From contig NZ_JACZCR010000027.1 of NCBI RefSeq assembly GCF_014904735.1, positions 171,387-235,386 on the forward strand: 64,000 nt of DNA, given 5' to 3'. Positions 51,286-60,344 of this stretch are shown here, piece after piece. Source of the stretch: Microbulbifer hainanensis. Lineage in GTDB: Bacteria; Pseudomonadota; Gammaproteobacteria; Pseudomonadales; Cellvibrionaceae. The notes beneath the pieces were generated by a model that made no database searches, was not told where the DNA came from, and saw nothing but the letters and a program-made list of their open reading frames with translations. The position numbers and the translations under genes are program-made. The stretch's first letter is position 1; the number at the start of each line of letters is the position of its first letter.

Positions 51286-53715
51286 ATGTTAAGCCGAATC
51301 GAGTCCGCCCTGCGCCGCTGGCGCCGCCGTTTCAGCCGCAGCGAATGGATGGCCCGGATGATGGGCCTGCCGCGCAGCGAGTGCCCGGCCAGTGACCCCG
51401 GGCTGATCCTGATCCAGATCGACGGCCTGGCCTATCCGCAGCTGGAAAAGGCGCTGGGCAAGGGAAAGATGCCATTTCTGCGGCGACTGATCCGCAAGGA
51501 ACACTACCACCTGGAGCACCTCTATCCCGGTGTGCCCTCCACGACTCCCGCAGTACAGGCAGAGCTGTTCTACGGCATCCGCCAGGCGGTTCCCGCGTTC
51601 GGTTTCATGTTGCAGGAGTCACAAGAACTCGTGCGCATGTACGACCCGGAAGTGGCCGCCCGGGTAGAAGAAAGACTCACTGCGCAGTGTCGGGATCCTC
51701 TACTCAAGGGCGGCAGCTGTTACCTAAGCCTGTTCCGCGCCGGCGCCGAGCACGGCGAGGCGCACTTCTGCCCCGCCGACCAGGGCTGGGGACCGGCCCT
51801 GCGGGAAGCGAGCCCCCTCACTGTCATTCTGTTGCTGCTCACCAATGCCTGGAGCCTGGTGCGCACCGGCGCGCTGGTGGTGGTCGAGTTCTTTCTGGCA
51901 CTGGTCGATTGTGTCCGCGGCGTGATTCAGGGACAGGACCTGATACGCGAACTGATGTTTGTGCCCACGCGGGTGGCCGTAACGATCCTGATGCGGGAAC
52001 TCTGCACCATCGGCGTCAAGATCGATATTGCCCGGGCGCTGCCGGTAATTTACGTGAACCTGCTCGGCTACGACGAGCAGTCCCACCGCCGCGGACCGCG
52101 CTCGGCCTTTGCGCACTGGGTTCTCAAGGGCATTGACGATGCCATTGGGCGCATCTGGCGCGCCGCGCACCGCTCCGACCGGCGCCACTACGACGTGTGG
52201 ATCATTTCCGACCACGGTCAGGAACAGACCCAACCCTACGAGGAGCGCTTTGGCCGCAGCCTGGGTGATGCCCTGAGCGAGGCCCTGGCGGACCTGCCCA
52301 GTGGTGCAAATGATTACCGCAGTAGCGGCCAGCGCGGCCATCAGCTGGAGCGGGCGCGGCTGTTCGGCAGCGAGTGGATCGAAAAATTGATTCCGAGCGA
52401 CGCGGAACCTCACACCGAGAGCGATGCGCCGCTGGCACTGGCCGCGCTCGGACCGGTGGCGATGCTGTACAACGTCGAGTTGAACGGGTTCGGCCGCGAG
52501 AAAGTGGCCCAGCTGATCGTGGAAAAGGCCCAGGTGCCGCTGGTCCTGTACAAAACAGCTCCCGAAGACCCCGAGTCACCGGTTCACGGCTGGTGGCGAG
52601 AGGGTCCCATCCGCCTACCCGAAGACGGACCGCGCATCGTCGGGCGCGGACACCCCTTTCCCGAGGAGACCGCCGCCGACATGGCTCAATTGTGCCACCA
52701 CGAGGATGCCGGCGACTTCATGATGTTCGGCTGGTGCGACGGCGCGGAACCGATGACCTTTGCCATGGAGAACGGCAGTCACGGTGGAGCCGGTCCCAAC
52801 GAAACCCACGCCTTCGCCCTGATGCCGGAAGATATACCGCCGCCGGACCCGAATCGGGGACATTGGCGACCGGAAGAACTGCGCTCGGCGGCGCGGGCAT
52901 TTCTCCGCGGCGCAAAGCCCCGGCCGACGCGGCCCCGCGCGGGCAAGGTCAAAACCCTGCGGGTCATGACCTACAACGTGCACAGCTGTCAGGGTATGGA
53001 CGGCAAATTGTCCCCCCAGCGGATCGCGCGGGTCATCGCCCGTTATCACCCGGACGTGGTCGCCCTGCAGGAGCTGGATGTCATGCGCGAGCGCAGCGGT
53101 GGTCTCGACCAGGCCGAGCGCCTGGCGCGACTGCTGCAGATGGACTTCCAGTTCCACCCGGCGCTGCACGTGGAGGAAGAGCGTTATGGCGACGCCATAC
53201 TCACTCGCCTGCCGATGCGCGTCGTGAAGAAAGACATCCTGCCGGGACCGCCGCCGGGCAAGGCAGGTCTCTTCAATCCGGCCGCTGACGAGCCCCGCGG
53301 CGCGGTGTGGATCGAGGTGGAACACGACGGCCGCAAAGTACATATCCTGAACACGCACCTGGGCCTGTCCAAAGCCGAGCGCCTGAACCAGGTGGAAGCG
53401 CTGTTGGGGCCCGAATGGCTGTCGCATCCACAGTGTCAGGGGCACAAGGTACTGGTGGGCGATTTCAATGCATTGCCGAACGCCGCCGAGATCAAGCGCC
53501 TGCACGGTCACCTGCGCGACGCGCAGATCGAGGCCCCCAACCACACGCCCCAGGGCACATTCTTCAGCCGCATGCCCAAGGTCCGCATCGACCACATCTT
53601 CGTGTCGCCCGAAGTGAAAGTGCACCGCATTCTTGTGCCCCGCACCGAACTGACGCGCCAGGCTTCCGATCACCTGCCACTGATCGCCGATATCGAACTG
53701 CCCGATGAAGGATGA
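51286..53715 (+). CDS. Fusion of alkaline-phosphatase-like phosphodiesterase and EEP-type phosphatase
   Basis: An 809-residue two-enzyme protein. The N-terminal half (about 35-530) is of the alkaline phosphatase superfamily: LILIQIDGLAYPQLEKAL, nucleophile region YPGVPSTTPAVQAELFYG, metal-binding NLLGYDEQSHRRGPRS and WIISDHGQEQ. A hydrophobic stretch near 175-205 (VILLLLTNAWSLVRTGALVV) may insert in the membrane. The C-terminal 250 residues are an endonuclease/exonuclease/phosphatase domain with RVMTYNVHSCQ, VALQELDVMRERSGG, NTHLGLSKAERLNQ, VLVGDFNALPN and SDHLPLIADI. The C-terminus matches phospholipase/sphingomyelinase-like EEP proteins. Last gene of the operon, 12 bp after the GT4 gene. 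Confidence 0.85.
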   Translation: MLSRIESALRRWRRRFSRSEWMARMMGLPRSECPASDPGLILIQIDGLAYPQLEKALGKGKMPFLRRLIRKEHYHLEHLYPGVPSTTPAVQAELFYGIRQAVPAFGFMLQESQELVRMYDPEVAARVEERLTAQCRDPLLKGGSCYLSLFRAGAEHGEAHFCPADQGWGPALREASPLTVILLLLTNAWSLVRTGALVVVEFFLALVDCVRGVIQGQDLIRELMFVPTRVAVTILMRELCTIGVKIDIARALPVIYVNLLGYDEQSHRRGPRSAFAHWVLKGIDDAIGRIWRAAHRSDRRHYDVWIISDHGQEQTQPYEERFGRSLGDALSEALADLPSGANDYRSSGQRGHQLERARLFGSEWIEKLIPSDAEPHTESDAPLALAALGPVAMLYNVELNGFGREKVAQLIVEKAQVPLVLYKTAPEDPESPVHGWWREGPIRLPEDGPRIVGRGHPFPEETAADMAQLCHHEDAGDFMMFGWCDGAEPMTFAMENGSHGGAGPNETHAFALMPEDIPPPDPNRGHWRPEELRSAARAFLRGAKPRPTRPRAGKVKTLRVMTYNVHSCQGMDGKLSPQRIARVIARYHPDVVALQELDVMRERSGGLDQAERLARLLQMDFQFHPALHVEEERYGDAILTRLPMRVVKKDILPGPPPGKAGLFNPAADEPRGAVWIEVEHDGRKVHILNTHLGLSKAERLNQVEALLGPEWLSHPQCQGHKVLVGDFNALPNAAEIKRLHGHLRDAQIEAPNHTPQGTFFSRMPKVRIDHIFVSPEVKVHRILVPRTELTRQASDHLPLIADIELPDEG

Positions 53716-53884
53716 AGCGGATGTCGTCTATTGCGGATTGATTTTCCGGCGAATCGCCCCAATCATGGGTATAAGGCCCAGCGCCATTGCTAACTCGAGA
53801 CGGCGCCGTGAACTGAAGGACCGACTTGATGGTCTATATCACTGGCTATATGATTCTTCCATCGTTCAATAGCAGGAGTTGCTA

Positions 53885-54565
53885 ATGCAGCCGCAAGTTT
53901 ATTCAACAACCCGTGCAGTGGATCGCTCGGAATCGGCCAAGGTTTTGCGCAACACTTACGCGTTGCTGGCAATGACCGTTCTGTTCAGTGCTTTTACCGC
54001 CGGTATCGCCATGGCCATCAACATGGGCCGCGGCATGAGCCTGATCTGCTCCCTCGGTGCCCTGGCACTGATCTGGTTTGTCCTGCCGCGCACCGCCAAT
54101 TCCGGCAAGGGTGTCGGCGTCGTGTTTGCATTCACCGGTCTGCTGGGTGCATCCCTCGGCCCGATGCTGAACCACTACCTCGGCATGGCTGGTGGCGGCC
54201 AGATTGTCATGCAGGCACTCGGAACCACCGCGCTGATCTTCTTTGCCCTGTCCGCCTATGTGCTGACTACCCGCAAAGACTTCAGCTTTATGGGCGGCTT
54301 CCTGTTTGTCGGCCTGATCGCCGCGGTAGTCTGCTCACTGGGCTTCGTGATCGCCGGTATGTTCGGCGTTTACCTGCCGCTTGCCAGCGTGGCCCTGAGC
54401 GGTGTTATCGCCCTGCTGTTCTCCGGTTTCATCCTGTATGACACCAGCGCGATCATCCACGGCGGTGAGACCAACTACCTGATGGCGACCACCCGCCTGT
54501 ACCTGGATATCCTGAACCTGTTTACCAGCCTGCTGCACATCATCGGCTTCGCATCCGACGATTAA
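53885..54565 (+). CDS. yccA: YccA/Bax inhibitor-1 family membrane protein
   Basis: A 226-residue inner-membrane protein with seven helices. It has the N-terminal TTRAVDRSESAKVLRNTYAL of YccA, GLLGASLGPMLNHYLGMAGG, and the C-terminal FILYDTSAIIHGGETNYLMA with the conserved Asp. E. coli YccA binds and restrains the FtsH protease. ATG 53885 follows AGGAG by six bases. It precedes tusDCBE, an order similar to E. coli, where tusE and yccA are neighbours, and Pseudomonas. Confidence 0.95.
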   Translation: MQPQVYSTTRAVDRSESAKVLRNTYALLAMTVLFSAFTAGIAMAINMGRGMSLICSLGALALIWFVLPRTANSGKGVGVVFAFTGLLGASLGPMLNHYLGMAGGGQIVMQALGTTALIFFALSAYVLTTRKDFSFMGGFLFVGLIAAVVCSLGFVIAGMFGVYLPLASVALSGVIALLFSGFILYDTSAIIHGGETNYLMATTRLYLDILNLFTSLLHIIGFASDD

Positions 54566-54595
54566 AGCGGTGGCTTTAGTCACCCGGTAGCAGTC

Positions 54596-54622
54596 AATGC
54601 CCCGCCCCGCGGGGCATTTTAC
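54596..54622 (+). terminator. Terminator after yccA
   Basis: AATGCCCCGC-CCC-GCGGGGCATT hairpin with a short T tract, between yccA and tusD. It lies 14 bases before the tusD start, so read-through may feed the tus genes. Confidence 0.8.
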
Positions 54623-54635
54623 TATCTGGCAATCT

Positions 54636-55028
54636 ATGAAATTTTCCCTGGCGGTTTACGGCGCCCCGCACGCCTCCCAATCCGCGGCCACCGCGCTGCG
54701 CTTCGCCCGCGCGCTGCTGGCTGCCGGGCACGAGCTGTATCGCGTGTTTTTCTACTGCGACGGCGTGCACAATGGCAGCGCCCTATCCGCGCCACCGCAG
54801 GATGAGGCCGACATTGCCGAGGGCTGGCAGGCACTGCAGCGTGCGCACAAGCTGGATCTGGTGGTGTGTATCGCCGCCGCCCAGCGCCGCGGCGTCCTCA
54901 ATTCGAGCGAGGCCAACCGGCTGGAAAAACCCGCTGCAAATCTGGCCGAGGGATTCGAGCTGGCGGGGCTCGGCCAACTCGCCGACGCCGCAGTCAATTC
55001 CGACCGCCTGATCACTTTCGGGCAATAG
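54636..55028 (+). CDS. tusD: Sulfurtransferase TusD
   Basis: A 130-residue DsrE-like sulfur carrier. It begins MKFSLAVYGAPHASQSAATA and carries the active Cys in KLDLVVCIAAAQRRGVL near residue 78. TusBCD relays sulfur from TusA to TusE for 2-thiouridine in tRNA. The upstream part of the frame lies in the yccA terminator, so I start at 54636. Followed by tusC at 12 bp. Confidence 0.94.
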   Translation: MKFSLAVYGAPHASQSAATALRFARALLAAGHELYRVFFYCDGVHNGSALSAPPQDEADIAEGWQALQRAHKLDLVVCIAAAQRRGVLNSSEANRLEKPAANLAEGFELAGLGQLADAAVNSDRLITFGQ

Positions 55029-55039
55029 GAGGTATCGCA

Positions 55040-55402
55040 ATGGCCAACCGCACTCTGGCAATCTGTCGCCAGGCGCCCTACGGCAGCGCTCTCGCCCGCG
55101 AGGGACTGGAAGCCGTGCTCGCCGCTGCGGCCATGGATCAGTCTCCGGAATTGCTGTTTGTGAACGACGGCGTCTTCCAGCTGCTCGATGGCCAGGAACC
55201 GGCGGCCATCGAGCAGAAAAGCCTGCAGCGCAACCTGCAGGCCCTGCCGATGTTCGGCGTGGAAACCCTGCATGTCTGCAAACTCAGCCTTTCCCAACGG
55301 GGTATCGATCCAGCGCAGCTGCAAATAACCGGCGCAGAGATTGTACTGGTCGTCGATGTCGGTAAATTTATCGCCGGTTTTGATATCGCGCTGAATTTTT
55401 AA
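55040..55402 (+). CDS. tusC: TusC sulfur relay subunit
   Basis: A 120-residue DsrF-like protein beginning MANRTLAICRQAPYGSALAR and continuing LEAVLAAAAMDQSPELLFVND and MFGVETLHVCKLSLSQRG. It forms the TusBCD hexamer. A perfect AGGAGG lies seven bases before ATG 55040. The longer frame overlaps tusD and is rejected. Confidence 0.94.
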   Translation: MANRTLAICRQAPYGSALAREGLEAVLAAAAMDQSPELLFVNDGVFQLLDGQEPAAIEQKSLQRNLQALPMFGVETLHVCKLSLSQRGIDPAQLQITGAEIVLVVDVGKFIAGFDIALNF

Positions 55403-55412
55403 CGGAGCCGGA

Positions 55413-55694
55413 ATGACACTGCATATCGTCAGCAAATCGCCATTCAGCTCGAGTGCACTGAGCGACTGCGCCAATGCCGTCCGGGATGGCGACGCGCTGT
55501 TACTGATTGAGGACGGCGTTTACGCACTGAGCAGGGAAATGCCGGAAAAGCTCGCCGCCGCCAAACTCTATTGCCTGGCAGCGGACGCCGCCGCCCGCGG
55601 GCTGGCGGTGCCCGGCTCAATCGAAGCCATCGACGACGCCCGCTGGGTGTCGCTCTGTACCGAACATCATCCCGTCGTCAGCTGGTTCAAGTGA
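55413..55694 (+). CDS. tusB: TusB sulfur relay subunit
   Basis: A 93-residue DsrH-like protein: MTLHIVSKSPFSSSALSDCA, DALLLIEDGVYAL, LYCLAADAAARGL and a conserved basic end. Its stop overlaps the tusE start as TGATG. Family and place are clear; sequence alone would be weaker. Confidence 0.92.
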   Translation: MTLHIVSKSPFSSSALSDCANAVRDGDALLLIEDGVYALSREMPEKLAAAKLYCLAADAAARGLAVPGSIEAIDDARWVSLCTEHHPVVSWFK

Positions 55695-56029
55695 TGAGTA
55701 ACATCGAAATAGAAGGCCGCCAGATAGCACTCGACAAGGAGGGCTTCCTACGCAACCGCGAGGACTGGAGCCCCGCCGTGGCCAAACACCTCGCCGAAGC
55801 CGAAGGTATCACCCTGACGGAGGCGCACTGGCAGGTGATCGCCCTGCTGCAGGATTTCTACCGTGAATTTGAGTTGTCCCCGGCCATGCGCCCACTGGTG
55901 AAATATGTGGGCCAGCACCTGGGTGCGGACAAGGGCCGCAGTATCTACCTGATGCAGTTGTTTCCTCCAAGCCCCGCCAGGATCGGCAGCAAGATCGCCG
56001 GTCTGCCCAAGCCTACAAATTGCCTCTGA
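55694..56029 (+). CDS. tusE: TusE sulfur relay protein (DsrC family)
   Basis: A 111-residue DsrC-family protein: DKEGFLRNREDWSPAVAKHL, EAEGITLTEAHWQVIALLQDF, PLVKYVGQHLGADKGRSIYL, and the C-terminal GLPKPTNCL with the penultimate Cys that takes up sulfur from TusD and hands it to MnmA. The start overlaps tusB. The frame to 55571 is antisense-quality sequence and is not used. Confidence 0.95.
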   Translation: MSNIEIEGRQIALDKEGFLRNREDWSPAVAKHLAEAEGITLTEAHWQVIALLQDFYREFELSPAMRPLVKYVGQHLGADKGRSIYLMQLFPPSPARIGSKIAGLPKPTNCL

Positions 56030-56033
56030 TCGC

Positions 56034-56438
56034 CTAGACGTGCAGTATCACCCGCCGGTGGCCGCGGTGGTGACGGTGCTCCCACAGGTACAGTCCCTGC
56101 CAGGTGCCCAGTAGCAGGCGCCCGCCCAGTACGGGCACGGACAGGCTGGTGGCGGTCAGCGCCGCCTTGATGTGGGCCGGCATATCGTCCGGGCCCTCGA
56201 GAGTGTGCGTGTACAGGGGGTCGTTTTCCGGAACCAGCCGGTTCAGCCAGTTTTCCAGGTCGACCTGCGCCGAGGGATCCGCATTCTCCTGAATCAGCAG
56301 ACTGGCAGAAGTGTGCTGGATAAACAGCGTACACAACCCTTCATCCGCACCCTGCCCGGCCAGCCAGTCGGCCACCTGTTCGGTAAACTCGTGTAGGCCC
56401 TGGCCCCGCACTAAGATCTCTAACTGGCCAATTGCCAT
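56034..56438 (-). CDS. yjbQ: YjbQ / UPF0047 family protein
   Basis: A 134-residue UPF0047 protein: ITE-like N-terminus MAIGQLEILVRGQGLHEFTE, CTLFIQHTSASLLIQENADP, PAHIKAALTATSLSVPVLGG and LGTWQGLYLWEHRHHRGHRR, with the metal-binding His-rich ends. Some members show thiamin phosphate synthase activity. It converges on tusE and starts at ATG 56438; the longer frame overlaps trmA. Confidence 0.92.
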   Translation of the reverse strand: MAIGQLEILVRGQGLHEFTEQVADWLAGQGADEGLCTLFIQHTSASLLIQENADPSAQVDLENWLNRLVPENDPLYTHTLEGPDDMPAHIKAALTATSLSVPVLGGRLLLGTWQGLYLWEHRHHRGHRRVILHV

Positions 56439-56517
56439 GTGTACTCCTTTCTGGCCGCAGTATGCGCGGACCGCTATAATCCGCGCCCGCCCAATCTTGT
56501 CACAAACGAATTCTAGT

Positions 56518-57606
56518 ATGGCCATTCATCGCGTTAACACCGACGACTACAACGAACAGCTCGCGCAGAAGGCCGCGCGCCTGAGCGAGGCCTACCGGGA
56601 TTATACCGACCTGGCTCCCGAGCTGTTCCCATCGCCACCGATCCACTATCGGCTGCGGGCAGAGTTCAAGGTGTGGCACGAAAAAGGGGTGGCCCACTAC
56701 GCGATGTACCGCCAGGGCGAGTACAAGCAGCCGTTTATCATCGACGAGTTCACCGTAGGGTCTGAATTGATCAATGCCCTGATGCCGAAGGTACTGGAGG
56801 CCGTCAACCGCAGCGATACGCTCAAGAAGCGACTGTTTTCGGCCGAGTTCCTGACCACCCTGAGCGGCGATGCACTGATTACGCTGATTTACCACAAGAA
56901 GCTCGATGACCAGTGGGAGTCGGAAGCCCGCGCGCTGCAGGAAATGCTCGGCTTCCCCATTCTCGGGCGCTCGCGCAAACAGAAGGTGGTGTTGGAGCGG
57001 GATTACGTCATTGAAAAGCTGCCGATCGGCGATAAAACCTACCAGTACAAACAGGTAGAAGGCAGCTTCACCCAGCCGAACGGGGAAATCTGCCGCGCGA
57101 TGATCAGCTGGGCGAAAGACGCCTGTGCCGACAGTAGTGGAGACCTGCTGGAGCTTTACTGCGGCAATGGCAACTTCACCATTCCGCTGTGCGAACATTT
57201 CGACAAGGTGCTGGCGACGGAGATTTCCAAAGTCTCGGTCAACGCCGCGCAGGAAAATATCGTGGCGAATGGCGTCGACAACCTGGATATCGTGCGGCTG
57301 TCGAGCGAGGAATTTACCCAGGCCATCGACAAGGTCCGGCCCTTCCGCCGCCTGAAGGATATCGACCTGGACAGCTATGAGTTTTCCACCGTACTGGTGG
57401 ACCCGCCCCGCGCCGGCCTCGACGCCGATACCTGCGCGATGGTCGCGCGCTTCCCGCGCATTCTGTATATCTCCTGCAACCCGGAGACACAGCTGGAAAA
57501 CCTGGCGGAACTCAGCAAGACCCACCGGGTGGAGCGCTTCGCACTGTTTGACCAGTTCCCGTATACCGACCATACGGAATCCGGACTGTTACTGGTGCGC
57601 AAATAG
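56518..57606 (+). CDS. trmA: tRNA (uracil-5)-methyltransferase
   Basis: A 362-residue SAM enzyme methylating U54 of tRNA. It has LFPSPPIHYRLRAEFKVWHE, the SAM motif LLELYCGNGNFTIPLCEHF, VLVDPPRAGLD and the catalytic Cys in ILYISCNPETQLENL, with the final Glu in HTESGLLLVRK. Length equals E. coli TrmA (366). A TATAAT at 56475 may be its -10. The upstream frame lies antisense to yjbQ. Confidence 0.96.
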   Translation: MAIHRVNTDDYNEQLAQKAARLSEAYRDYTDLAPELFPSPPIHYRLRAEFKVWHEKGVAHYAMYRQGEYKQPFIIDEFTVGSELINALMPKVLEAVNRSDTLKKRLFSAEFLTTLSGDALITLIYHKKLDDQWESEARALQEMLGFPILGRSRKQKVVLERDYVIEKLPIGDKTYQYKQVEGSFTQPNGEICRAMISWAKDACADSSGDLLELYCGNGNFTIPLCEHFDKVLATEISKVSVNAAQENIVANGVDNLDIVRLSSEEFTQAIDKVRPFRRLKDIDLDSYEFSTVLVDPPRAGLDADTCAMVARFPRILYISCNPETQLENLAELSKTHRVERFALFDQFPYTDHTESGLLLVRK

Positions 57607-57609
57607 AGT

Positions 57610-57632
57610 GATCGCAGCCGCGGGCTGCGATC
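57610..57632 (+). terminator. Hairpin after trmA
   Basis: GATCGCAGC-CGCGG-GCTGCGATC, a nine-base-pair stem four bases past the stop codon, followed a little later by CTATTTTTT. Probably the trmA terminator. Confidence 0.72.
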
Positions 57633-58167
57633 GATCTTTCCCTATTTTTTAGAATTCCCGGCCGAGAGTCCTTGTACCGTACATCGCAGCGTTACCGGAA
57701 CTGCTGTGATCGACCATCTGATCCGAAGCCTGAAGGAGTACGGTTACAAGCGCCTGTTAAGGCTGATTATAAAGTCACCAATGGCTCTGCCGGAGCGAGA
57801 ACAATCTCAAAAATAGAAATGACGTTGTGATTTTAGGGTAAATTTCCGAGAAAAATTTGCGCTTCATGTATCCGAAATTGAACAGCATCTATATTCCGTT
57901 TGTGTACGCTTTATACCGCGCCAATAATTTCATCTAAAGAGTCTCCGCAATGGCCCTTCTAGCTCGACACATTTCCACGGAGACTTTAAAACGGTTCAAC
58001 AAAACAGAGAATATGATGCTTTTCGACAATCAGTTTGATTTTCTGAATGAGTGAGACCTGGAGCCGAGACCTCTTCCCCGAGGCATGAGGAATCTAAGAT
58101 TATTCAAGAACAAATTCATTTGTTGGCACCCGTCAAATATCTGTAACTTGAAGAAAACCTAACGAGG
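57633..58167. other. AT-rich intergenic region
   Basis: About 535 bases between trmA and the minus-strand reductase gene. Clearly lower in GC. Only tiny frames are open: 34 codons at 57950-58054 (with AAAGAG upstream) and 36 at 57706-57816. I see no family match, terminator for the minus-strand operon, or repeat; it may be decayed sequence. Confidence 0.5.
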
Positions 58168-58785
58168 TCACGAACTAATCTCCCGCCCGATTCTAAACAG
58201 TTCCAGTCCACTGAACGGGCCCTGGAGCTCCATTTGCCGTCCTGCCACGGCCAGAGATCCGATAGCAACAGGCGCAAGACCCACGTCCTCGACGATGCTC
58301 ATGACATCTTGGACAGCTCGGGCATCATCACCGGCGACAAATAGAACCCGCTTCAACTCTTTCGCGGGCAAAGGCGCGAACATTTTCTCGATCGGCAGCG
58401 TATTAAAAGCCTTGACGACCCGCGCGGTGGGTGCGAGACGCGCAACAATTTCACTACCGCTATCGTTTCCCAGGTCTTCGATCTGGAAGTCGGGCGCGTA
58501 AGAGGTGAAGATATTCGTAGCATCGACGATGATCCGGCCATCCCAGTCCACATCCTGACCGAGCACCTCGCGCACCTTGGTCCACGGCACTGCCAATAAG
58601 ACAAGGTCATTGTTTAGCGCCTCTTCCAGTGAAGCGGCCTGCAGCGGCACGCCTGCATCGGCGACCCGAGGCACGAGCGAATCCACCCCTCGGCTATTGG
58701 CAATTTGCACGGAGTGCCCCTTGTCAGCCAGTTTTGTGGCGAGCGTCCATCCGACGGTTGCGGCGCCAATAACTCCGATCTTCAT
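58168..58785 (-). CDS. NADP-binding F420-type oxidoreductase
   Basis: A 205-residue Rossmann protein of the NADPH:F420 reductase / NAD-binding family. It starts MKIGVIGAATVGWTLATKLA, then SVQIANSRGVDS with the NADP-phosphate Arg, VLLAVPWTKVREVL, VDATNIFTSYAPDF and VVKAFNTLPIEKMF, and ends with LELFRIGREIS. The bacteria concerned rarely make F420, so the cofactor is probably NADPH with another acceptor. Its start overlaps the MFS stop as ATGA; third gene of an SDR-MFS-reductase operon. Confidence 0.87.
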   Translation of the reverse strand: MKIGVIGAATVGWTLATKLADKGHSVQIANSRGVDSLVPRVADAGVPLQAASLEEALNNDLVLLAVPWTKVREVLGQDVDWDGRIIVDATNIFTSYAPDFQIEDLGNDSGSEIVARLAPTARVVKAFNTLPIEKMFAPLPAKELKRVLFVAGDDARAVQDVMSIVEDVGLAPVAIGSLAVAGRQMELQGPFSGLELFRIGREISS

Positions 58786-60344
58786 ACGGAACCCTCCAGC
58801 GCGAAGCGCGCCTCTGTTTGAGATTCAACTTTCTGCCGACTAGCTGGCAGCATTTCACGATCCCCTGGCAAGCTCTCCCTAATATTATCGTCTCGAACCA
58901 AGAGCGCCTTTGAGATGGCAAGAGCACAGAGAGTGACAACCGTTGCCAGAGTAAGGAAAGTCCACTGGAAGGCACTGGCATAGGTCGCCAGCACACCGGT
59001 GCTCATAGGCGTTTCCCCAGTCAGGTCTCGAGCAAATACGAGAGCGGATACCGTTTCTGATGGAAGACGAAGTTGGAGCAGTTCAACAAGCAGCGCGGTT
59101 GTGACGACGATGGCAGTTCCCTCGCTGACCAACCGGGAAGTACCAAAAAATCCCACCGCCATTCCTGCGCGTTCATTGGGCACAACGGCCACGGCGAGGC
59201 CATCCATCAAGCCCCACGGAAAGGAGATTCCCACCCCTATCAACAGCAATGGCGGCGCGAACGCCAGTGCGCTTGCGCCCACCGGAACAAATGCAAGCCA
59301 GGTCAGCCCCGCTGCCGTTGCGACCAGTCCGCCAGCGCAGAGGCCACCGGCAGAAATCCACCGGGTCAGCTGACCCGCCAATATGGGCACGAAAATAATC
59401 GGCAGGCAGAGTGGTAGCAGTGCCAGTCCAGACTCCCCTTCGCCCATGCCTTCGACACCCATAAACCGGAATGGCAACAGCGCCAGAGGAGCGATAAACC
59501 CAAAACCGGCAGCCAGGGGTAGCGCCTGCAGCCCGACGAAGCGGCCGTGGCGGAACAAGCCCAGATCAAGCATGGGGCGATCATGTTTTCGCTCAACCAG
59601 AATGAAAAGCGCCAGTGAGACCGCCGCGCCGAGCAGCATGATCAGCACGAGCGGATGACCCCAGCCGCGCTCCGGCGCGTCGATCAAGCCGTACGTCAAC
59701 AGGATCAGCATCAGCATGAACGACAGTGTTCCGGGAATATCTAGGCGATTCGCGTGCGGATCTTTCGATTCCGCCATGCGTGCGTGGCGTACGAGCACCA
59801 AGACCCCTGCCCCGAGAAATGCACCCAGCAGGAACACCAATCGCCAGCTGGCGTATTCCACCGTGAAGCCGACAAAGATCGGCCCCATGGCAAATCCGGC
59901 ACCGAAGCTAGCCCCCAATAGTGCGAAGGCCTTCAACTGTTCAGGTCCGCGATAGGCGTGCGCCACCGCCGCTGCTGCCGCCGCCATTGCCAGTGCGGCC
60001 GCGGCACCCTGCACGCCGCGCAATATATCAAGCGCCAGGATATTCCAGGCCGCAGCAGCGGCTACCGACGCGAGGATGTATAGCACCACCCCGAGAAGCA
60101 TGGTGCGCTTGCGTCCGTAGCGATCCGCAGCCGTGCCCGCAGCCATCACGCTGGCGCCGAAAACCAGTACAAATGCATTGATAACCCAGGTGGCCGCAAC
60201 GCGCCCAGCTCCTAATTCGGCAGCGATTTCGGGCAGGGCAACACCGATCCCCGTGTAGGTCAGAGTGACGGCGAAGCCACACACACAGAGTGCAAACAGC
60301 AATGCACCGCGCCGCGCAGTTGGCGTTGGCGTTGGCGTTGGCAT
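58782..60344 (-). CDS. DHA2-type MFS multidrug exporter
   Basis: A 520-residue, 14-helix MFS antiporter. Family segments are LTYTGIGVALPEIAAELGAG, TWVINAFVLVFGASVMAAG, ADRYGRKRTMLLGVVLYILA and MGPIFVGFTVEYASWRLVFL. The frame runs on to 60413, but ATG 60344 has AGGAG five bases upstream. The N-terminus is a Pro-Thr repeat (MPTPTPTPT) coded by a GGCGTT hexamer array. It likely exports drugs or quinone-like toxins; regulated probably by the divergent LysR gene. Confidence 0.9.
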   Translation of the reverse strand: MPTPTPTPTARRGALLFALCVCGFAVTLTYTGIGVALPEIAAELGAGRVAATWVINAFVLVFGASVMAAGTAADRYGRKRTMLLGVVLYILASVAAAAAWNILALDILRGVQGAAAALAMAAAAAAVAHAYRGPEQLKAFALLGASFGAGFAMGPIFVGFTVEYASWRLVFLLGAFLGAGVLVLVRHARMAESKDPHANRLDIPGTLSFMLMLILLTYGLIDAPERGWGHPLVLIMLLGAAVSLALFILVERKHDRPMLDLGLFRHGRFVGLQALPLAAGFGFIAPLALLPFRFMGVEGMGEGESGLALLPLCLPIIFVPILAGQLTRWISAGGLCAGGLVATAAGLTWLAFVPVGASALAFAPPLLLIGVGISFPWGLMDGLAVAVVPNERAGMAVGFFGTSRLVSEGTAIVVTTALLVELLQLRLPSETVSALVFARDLTGETPMSTGVLATYASAFQWTFLTLATVVTLCALAISKALLVRDDNIRESLPGDREMLPASRQKVESQTEARFALEGSV

